A stretch of DNA of 9,487 nucleotides from contig JANQHA010000346.1 in NCBI GenBank assembly GCA_028282865.1, positions 1 through 9,487 of the forward strand. Direction: 5' to 3'. A program made the translations under genes and the position numbers. This document shows positions 5,681-9,487 of the stretch, one piece after another. How positions within the stretch are numbered: position 1 is the first letter of the stretch; every line of letters begins with the position of its first letter. The stretch is from Oligoflexales bacterium (GTDB taxonomy: Bacteria; Bdellovibrionota_B; Oligoflexia; Oligoflexales; CACXFL01). The notes below the pieces were generated by a model, which did no database searches, had not been told where the DNA came from, and was given only the letters and a program-made list of their open reading frames with translations.

Positions 5681-6526
5681 ATGTTGGCTTGTAATATGAA
5701 ACACCTTATCTTAACGATCTTACTAGCTAGCGTTTTAGGGTGTGGCGAAACTCCTAGCTCCCGGCTTAGCGAAACACTTCCGTATATTTCTTCGGGTCCT
5801 CATGAGATGAAGTTTTCTTTAATCCCTGGAGGTGCTTTTAGAATGGGATCGCCGGAAGGAGAGGACGGTCGTAGCGACGATGAAGCTCATCACTGGGTGG
5901 AGATCACTGAAGATTACTGGATTCAGACTACCGAGCTGATGCTGGAGCAATGGTTTAAAGTGATGGGTCGCTATCCAGTGTATACGGCTGAATGTGGTAT
6001 TCATACTGGCGGTATTGGTATGGCCGTTGAGGCGAATACTCCAGTGAGGTGCGTAAGCTGGGCGTCTGTCAGGAATTTTATAGATGTACTTAATCATAAG
6101 TCGAGAGCAGATGGCTACGTTTACCGCTTACCTACGGAAGCGGAATGGGAGTATGCGGCTCGTGGTTACACAGAAAGATCACACTCGGTAGAAGGGCCAA
6201 TGAAGTCCTTTGCTTGGTGCGGTAAAAGCTCCAGAAACAGCCTGGAGAATGTTGCGGAACTTAAAGCTAACTTTTTTGGTTTGCATGATATTTACGGCAA
6301 CGCGTGGGAGTGGGTATCTGATTGGTACGGAAATTATCCTGAAGCTAATTCTTATTTTTCAGCAGTTAGAGATCCTATGGGCCCAGTCACTGGTAAAAAA
6401 CGAGTTGTACGGGGTGGGTCGTTTAGCAGTGAAGGTTACGATTGTCGGTCGGCTGCTAGACATGCGATTGATCCAAATGAAGTTTATATCAATACTGGAT
6501 TTCGCCTAGTTAGAACGATGAGATAA
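5681..6526 (+). CDS. FGE-sulfatase-domain lipoprotein, array copy 1
   Basis: This 281-residue lipoprotein has its lipobox at V-L-G-C21, followed by Gly (outer-membrane sorting expected). After a linker (ETPSSRLSE) comes a full FGE-sulfatase (SUMF1/EgtB/PvdO) domain: FRMGSPEGEDGRSDDEAHHW (53-72), DYWIQTTE (78-85), RLPTEAEWEYAARG (149-162), FGLHDIYGNAWEWVSDWYG (199-217), RVVRGGSF (241-248), CRSAAR (255-260), GFRLVR (273-278). The domain has a C-type-lectin-like fold. Enzymes with it include formylglycine generators, EgtB and PvdO, but the FGE Cys pair (CxxxxC after RGGS) is missing. The common EVTxxQW is changed to ELMLEQW. C105 and C124 bracket a loop of 18 residues. The start could be 5681, with AGGGGGG only about 1 nt upstream, or ATG 5696, which leaves a more standard signal peptide. 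First gene of five paralogues. Confidence 0.87.
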   Translation: MLACNMKHLILTILLASVLGCGETPSSRLSETLPYISSGPHEMKFSLIPGGAFRMGSPEGEDGRSDDEAHHWVEITEDYWIQTTELMLEQWFKVMGRYPVYTAECGIHTGGIGMAVEANTPVRCVSWASVRNFIDVLNHKSRADGYVYRLPTEAEWEYAARGYTERSHSVEGPMKSFAWCGKSSRNSLENVAELKANFFGLHDIYGNAWEWVSDWYGNYPEANSYFSAVRDPMGPVTGKKRVVRGGSFSSEGYDCRSAARHAIDPNEVYINTGFRLVRTMR

Positions 6527-6542
6527 ATAGGAGATATTTGAT

Positions 6543-7364
6543 ATGATCATGCATATTAAAAAAATTTCTATAGTCGTTACGGTGCTCTTTTTAATCGGTT
6601 GTGGAGAAACCTCAACCTCTCAGCTTAACGAACCCTTCCCAGTCGTTCGTTCGGGCCCTCACGGCATGGAATTTTCGTTTATTCCAAAGGGGCACTTCCG
6701 GATGGGGTCACCAGAAGAGGAGGATGGTCGGAGTGTGGATGAGGCCCTTCACTGGGTAGAAATTACTGAAGACTATTGGGTGCAGACCACCGAGGTCACA
6801 AGAGGCCAGTGGTTTGCGGTCACGGGCTACTATCCTAAAGTTTGTGGACCCGTGATAGAAAGAAATGACTATCCGGTAACATGTATTACTTGGAAAGAGA
6901 TCGGTAAGTTTATTACTAAGCTAAACAAACAAGCAAAAAATGATGGTTATCACTATAGGCTTCCTACAGAGGCTGAGTGGGAATACGCTGCTCGCGCTTA
7001 CACGGAGACTCCGTACTCTTTTGATGAGGGGTTCTTGGATTCGTATGGCTGGTACAATGAAAATTCTCGTGGCCAGCTTCACCCGGTCGCGCAATTGGCC
7101 GTAAATGGTTTTGATCTGTACGATGTTCAGGGCAATGTCGCGGAGTGGGTCTTTGATATGTACGACCAATATCCCGTAGCAGATAATTACCAAGATGCTA
7201 TTCAAGATCCAAAGGTTTCAAGTTCAGCTTCAAAAATGCGTATTGTACGTGGAGGAGCTCGTTTTAATAATGAGTTAGGTTGCAGGCTGGCTAGGCGCGG
7301 TAAGTATTCTATTTCCGCTAAAGATAGCAACTTTGGTTTTAGGTTGGTGCGGGTAAATTTATAA
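6543..7364 (+). CDS. FGE-sulfatase-domain lipoprotein, array copy 2
   Basis: The 273-residue protein is a close paralogue of copy 1, 16 bp downstream, with AGGAG 9 nt before the ATG. The lipobox is L-I-G-C20. Domain landmarks are FRMGSPEEEDGRSVDEA (52-68), HWVEITEDYWVQTTEVTRGQW (70-90), RLPTEAEWEYAARAYTETPY (139-158), DLYDVQGNVAEWV (191-203), RIVRGGARF (233-241) and FGFRLVR (264-270). The cysteine-bracketed loop is the shortest of the five (C101 to C114, 12 residues between). Amino-acid similarity to copy 1 is high in the first 90 residues, but third codon positions differ widely, so this duplication is old. The end of the domain lacks the classical FGE cysteines. Formylglycine generation is therefore not supported; ligand binding or another non-heme or structural role is possible. 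Probably co-transcribed with its neighbours. Confidence 0.87.
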   Translation: MIMHIKKISIVVTVLFLIGCGETSTSQLNEPFPVVRSGPHGMEFSFIPKGHFRMGSPEEEDGRSVDEALHWVEITEDYWVQTTEVTRGQWFAVTGYYPKVCGPVIERNDYPVTCITWKEIGKFITKLNKQAKNDGYHYRLPTEAEWEYAARAYTETPYSFDEGFLDSYGWYNENSRGQLHPVAQLAVNGFDLYDVQGNVAEWVFDMYDQYPVADNYQDAIQDPKVSSSASKMRIVRGGARFNNELGCRLARRGKYSISAKDSNFGFRLVRVNL

Positions 7365-7369
7365 ATTTA
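7354..7369. repeat. Perfect 16-bp AT palindrome at the end of array copy 2
   Basis: TAAATTTATAAATTTA is its own reverse complement. It overlaps the last codons and the stop of copy 2, 18 bp before the start of copy 3. All-AT palindromes arise easily by chance in AT-rich DNA; it could also serve as a protein-binding or RNase-sensitive site. Confidence 0.3.
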
Positions 7370-7387
7370 GCTTTTGAAAGGTCTAAA

Positions 7388-8191
7388 ATGATACTAAAAC
7401 TTAAGCAACTATTTTTGACCGTTACTGTGATAGCCTTAGTCGGCTGCGGAGAAAATCCTACCTCCAGCCTTAGCGAAGAATTTCCTATTTTGCGTTCTGG
7501 CCCTTATGGAATGGAGTTTGCGTTTATTCCAAATGGCATCTTTAGAATGGGTACTTCGGAAAATCACCAGTGGGTGAAGTTGACAAAAGATTACTGGATG
7601 CAGACGACCGAAGTAACTAGAGGTCAATGGCACGCTGTGATGGATAGCTACCCTGACTACGAATCTTGCGGTTGGGGTGAACGTGCCAAAAAAGAACAGG
7701 CCCATCCTGTTGTCTGTGTAAGACGAGATCAAATAAGAAAGTTTATCGATGAGCTTAATGCCGAACAAAGAAATGATGGCTACATTTACCGTTTACCCAC
7801 TGAAGCGGAGTGGGAATATGCAGCGCGGGCTTATACCGATACCGACTATTCTTTGAGTGGAACACTGAGTTCTTTTGCATGGCTCGGGCCAGAATCTAAT
7901 AATCGTACTCATCCGGTCGGGGAATTGCGAGCTAACAAGTTTGGCCTCTACGATGTCCATGGAAATGTTTGGGAGATGGTTTTAGATTGGTATGGCGAAT
8001 ATTCTCGAGCTGGATATTCCAACCCTTTAAGGAATCCCACTGGGCCGGAGTCTGGGCCTGATCATGTAGTTCGCAGTGGTTGTTACAGCAGTGGGCATGA
8101 TACCGGTACTTCAGCCTTTCGTGGAAGGGCGACAGAAACTGTGCCGGGAGGAAATATTGGGTTTCGTCTAGTAAGAATTGCTAAAAGCTAA
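7388..8191 (+). CDS. FGE-sulfatase-domain lipoprotein, array copy 3
   Basis: The 267-residue lipoprotein (lipobox L-V-G-C20) is the shortest complete paralogue. The acidic segment found in copies 1 and 2 (SPEEEDGRSxDEA) is reduced: FRMG (52-55) is followed by TSENHQWVKLTKDYW. The rest of the framework is kept: QTTEVTRGQW (72-81), C94 and C110 around a 15-residue loop, RLPTEAEWEYAARAYT (135-150), FGLYDVHGNVWEMV (185-198) and NIGFRLVR (256-263). The usual RGGS is VRSGCYS (228-234), and the stretch up to GFR has no relative in the other copies. AAAGG lies 6 nt before the ATG. DNA at 7443-7515 (codons for lipobox to GME) is identical to copy 4 over 73 bp, pointing to recent recombination between the two. 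Catalysis of the FGE type is not expected, because the cysteine pair is absent. Confidence 0.86.
   Translation: MILKLKQLFLTVTVIALVGCGENPTSSLSEEFPILRSGPYGMEFAFIPNGIFRMGTSENHQWVKLTKDYWMQTTEVTRGQWHAVMDSYPDYESCGWGERAKKEQAHPVVCVRRDQIRKFIDELNAEQRNDGYIYRLPTEAEWEYAARAYTDTDYSLSGTLSSFAWLGPESNNRTHPVGELRANKFGLYDVHGNVWEMVLDWYGEYSRAGYSNPLRNPTGPESGPDHVVRSGCYSSGHDTGTSAFRGRATETVPGGNIGFRLVRIAKS
7443..7515 (+). repeat. 73-bp direct repeat, unit in array copy 3
   Basis: This stretch, from the lipobox codons through the SGPYGME linker, is base-for-base identical to 8315-8387 in copy 4. A related unit at 9175-9247 in copy 5 matches at 66 of 73 positions. Identity includes third codon positions and falls off on the downstream side soon after the repeat. 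Confidence 0.9.
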
Positions 8192-8197
8192 TTAGTA

Positions 8198-8218
8198 AGG
8201 TGACGCTGGTGTTCACCT
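8198..8218. repeat. Inverted repeat between array copies 3 and 4
   Basis: AGGTGA (8198-8203) and TCACCT (8213-8218) form a perfect 6-bp stem with a 9-nt loop, in the longest gap of the array (68 bp, 8192-8259). No T-run follows, so it is not a clear terminator. It might tune expression or stability between copies 3 and 4, or be chance. Confidence 0.3.
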
Positions 8219-8259
8219 CGTTAAGGTTAGGCAATAGTGGTAGGTGTAAAGGGATAGCT

Positions 8260-9102
8260 ATGATTGATAAGTTGAAGAAATTGTGTTTAGTCCTTGTTTG
8301 GCTCGGGTTAGTGAGCTGCGGAGAAAATCCTACCTCCAGCCTTAGCGAAGAATTTCCTATTTTGCGTTCTGGCCCTTATGGAATGGATTTTTCCTTTATT
8401 CCAAATGGTTTTTTTAAAATGGGTGCTCCTAAAGAAGAAGGCAAAGTAAATGTTAGTTACGAGACACCTCATTGGGTGCGCTTAACTAAAGATTACTGGG
8501 TTCAGACAAAAGAGGTGACGAGAGGCCAATGGTATGAGGTGATGAAGAGCTATCCGGATGATAGTAAATGCTTTCCTCCATCATATGGCAGTATCATACG
8601 ACTTAGTGATCATCCTATAGTGTGCTTAGAGTGGGATGATGTGATGAAGTTTATTGAGACACTTAATACCCAAGCCGGTAATGACGGCTATACCTACCGG
8701 TTACCGACCGAAGCCGAGTGGGAGTACGCTACTCGAGCTTATACCGAAACCCCATATTTTTTTGCTAAAGAACTATTGCCAGATTATGCTTGGTATTACG
8801 AAAACTCCGGCAACCAAACACACCCCGTGGGTCAATTGAAACCAAATTTGTTTGGGCTTTATGACGTTTATGGCAATGCATTAGAATGGGTTTCCGATTG
8901 GTATGGCTATTACCCTAAGGCAGACCATTTGTCAGAGGCAGTTGAAGATCCAAAAGGTGCTAGTGGTGGCGATTACCGGGTTCAGCGTGGGTGTGGTTGG
9001 AGTTGTACTGATCGCCTTCTTCGCTCTGCTTATCGAATGATGGGGGAGCCAGATTATCAGGATTTTAGTGCAGGCTTTAGAATCGTTAGGGTTAGTCAGT
9101 AA
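8260..9102 (+). CDS. FGE-sulfatase-domain lipoprotein, array copy 4
   Basis: The 280-residue product begins MIDKLKKLCLVLVWLGLVSC (lipobox L-V-S-C20). Landmarks are FFKMGAPKEEGKVN (51-64), HWVRLTKDYWVQTKEVTRGQW (71-91), C104 and C122 around a 17-residue loop, RLPTEAEWEYATRAYTETPY (147-166), FGLYDVYGNALEWVSDWYG (198-216) and AGFRIVR (271-277). The RGGS motif is replaced by QRGCGWSCTD, so C245 and C249 are new cysteines. C249 falls where the first catalytic cysteine of true FGE would align, but the second partner is missing. The start at 8260 has AAAGGGATAGCT upstream and matches the start context of copy 5; a GTG at 8200 would precede the signal peptide with a non-signal-like stretch. The leader and linker are shared with copies 3 and 5, while the domain has diverged. 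Confidence 0.87.
   Translation: MIDKLKKLCLVLVWLGLVSCGENPTSSLSEEFPILRSGPYGMDFSFIPNGFFKMGAPKEEGKVNVSYETPHWVRLTKDYWVQTKEVTRGQWYEVMKSYPDDSKCFPPSYGSIIRLSDHPIVCLEWDDVMKFIETLNTQAGNDGYTYRLPTEAEWEYATRAYTETPYFFAKELLPDYAWYYENSGNQTHPVGQLKPNLFGLYDVYGNALEWVSDWYGYYPKADHLSEAVEDPKGASGGDYRVQRGCGWSCTDRLLRSAYRMMGEPDYQDFSAGFRIVRVSQ
8315..8387 (+). repeat. 73-bp direct repeat, unit in array copy 4
   Basis: Identical to 7443-7515. Upstream of this unit copy 4 resembles copy 5 (the AAGTTGAAGAAATT... signal-peptide DNA) rather than copy 3. Copy 4 is therefore a mosaic: its signal peptide is like copy 5 and its linker like copy 3. Confidence 0.9.
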
Positions 9103-9119
9103 TGATAGATAGGATTGCG

Positions 9120-9487
9120 ATGAGCGGTAAGTTGAAGAAATTATATTTAGTCCTCTTTTTGCTCGGGTTAGTGAGCTGCGGACAAGCTCCTACCTCCAAC
9201 CTTAGCGAAGAGTTTCCTATTTTGCGGTCTGCCCCTTATGGAATGGAGTTTTCCTTTATTCCTCAAGGTATATTTAGGATGGGATCTCCCGACGATGAAA
9301 AAGGTAGGATGGATCATGAAAGCTATCACTGGGTCGAAATTACAAAAGAGTATTGGATCCAGACGACCGAGGTAACCCGAAAGCAGTGGCATTCAGTTAT
9401 GGAATATTATCCGGATGATAACGCGGACTGTAAGCATAGAAATGATGCCGTTAAGCGCGACGATCATCCGGTTGTTTGTGTAAATTG
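9120..9487 (+). CDS. FGE-sulfatase-domain lipoprotein, array copy 5 (runs off right edge)
   Basis: The first 122 residues are present: signal peptide MSGKLKKLYLVLFLLGLVSC (lipobox Cys20), linker GQAPTSNLSEEFPILRSAPY, then FRMGSPDDEKGRMDHESYHW (52-71), EITKEYWIQTTEVTRKQW (73-90), and C104 with C120 around a 15-residue loop. The conserved RLPTEAEWEYA core and the C-terminus lie beyond the window. The start is taken at 9120: AGGATTGCG-ATG aligns with GGGATAGCT-ATG of copy 4, and the following AAGTTGAAGAAATT is shared. An in-frame ATG at 9102 overlaps the stop of copy 4 (TAATG) and would add six residues, so translational coupling from there cannot be excluded. Leader DNA is closest to copy 4. 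Unlike copy 3, it keeps the acidic MGSPDDE-type segment. Confidence 0.86.
   Translation, partial: MSGKLKKLYLVLFLLGLVSCGQAPTSNLSEEFPILRSAPYGMEFSFIPQGIFRMGSPDDEKGRMDHESYHWVEITKEYWIQTTEVTRKQWHSVMEYYPDDNADCKHRNDAVKRDDHPVVCVN
9175..9247 (+). repeat. Diverged unit of the 73-bp direct repeat, array copy 5
   Basis: Aligned without gaps to 7443-7515, it matches at 66 of 73 positions. Two substitutions change SGP to SAP and ENP to QAP in the linker. Confidence 0.8.

Noticed and set aside
7436..7768. 110-codon minus-strand frame within array copy 3, with a similar one at 9168-9392 in copy 5
   Set aside because: Both are shadows of the same conserved coding sequence in the paralogues; similarity between them is explained by the plus-strand repeats.
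8200..8259. GTG start at 8200 for array copy 4
   Set aside because: The added 20 residues precede an intact lipoprotein signal peptide, and the start context at 8260 is homologous to that of copy 5.
5681..9487. Array as a set of sulfatase-activating enzymes
   Set aside because: The FGE cysteine pair is absent in the four complete copies, the proteins are lipid-anchored, and no sulfatase is present in the window.

Overview
The window looks like a chromosomal segment from a Gram-negative bacterium, most likely a proteobacterium. Support comes from six lipoprotein signal peptides, a Sec-exported protein, a PilZ (cyclic-di-GMP) protein, strong Shine-Dalgarno sites and a moderate, slightly AT-rich composition. 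The lineage cannot be fixed from the sequence. The short AMP nucleosidase and the YebC sequence fit Gammaproteobacteria as well as deltaproteobacterial or Bdellovibrionota-like groups.

Left part (1-3017), housekeeping-like genes. The N-terminal part of a YebC/PmpR-family protein runs off the left edge on the minus strand and starts with TTG. A 118-bp MITE-like element with TA flanks (273-390) separates it from a short-form AMP nucleosidase, also on the minus strand. A compact divergent promoter region follows, then an ABC1/AarF-type kinase-like protein on the plus strand, which converges on a small PilZ-domain protein on the minus strand.

Middle part (3257-5479), cell-envelope genes and a gene remnant. 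An unrecognised cysteine-rich lipoprotein and a secreted protein with degenerate pentapeptide repeats lie 43 bp apart on the plus strand. They are followed by the truncated N-terminus of an AAA_14/DUF4143-type ATPase.

Right part (5681-9487), the main point of interest. Five tandem, same-strand paralogous genes (the fifth cut by the window edge) each encode a lipoprotein leader joined to an FGE-sulfatase (SUMF1/EgtB/PvdO) domain. The framework motifs are strongly kept (DYWxQTTE, RLPTEAEWEYA, a GNxxE core and a GFR ending in the four complete copies). The classical formylglycine-generating cysteine pair is absent from the four complete copies. Two places vary strongly: a loop closed by a conserved cysteine pair, which changes in both length and sequence, and the C-terminal face between the RGG-like motif and GFR. 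The leader and linker DNA of copies 3 and 4 is identical over 73 bp, while the downstream domains have diverged. This suggests a family of surface or periplasmic C-type-lectin-fold proteins that expands by duplication and recombination, with a constant export cassette and variable display parts. No reverse transcriptase, template repeat or sulfatase is visible here, so any link to diversity-generating retroelements or to enzyme activity is only a hypothesis.
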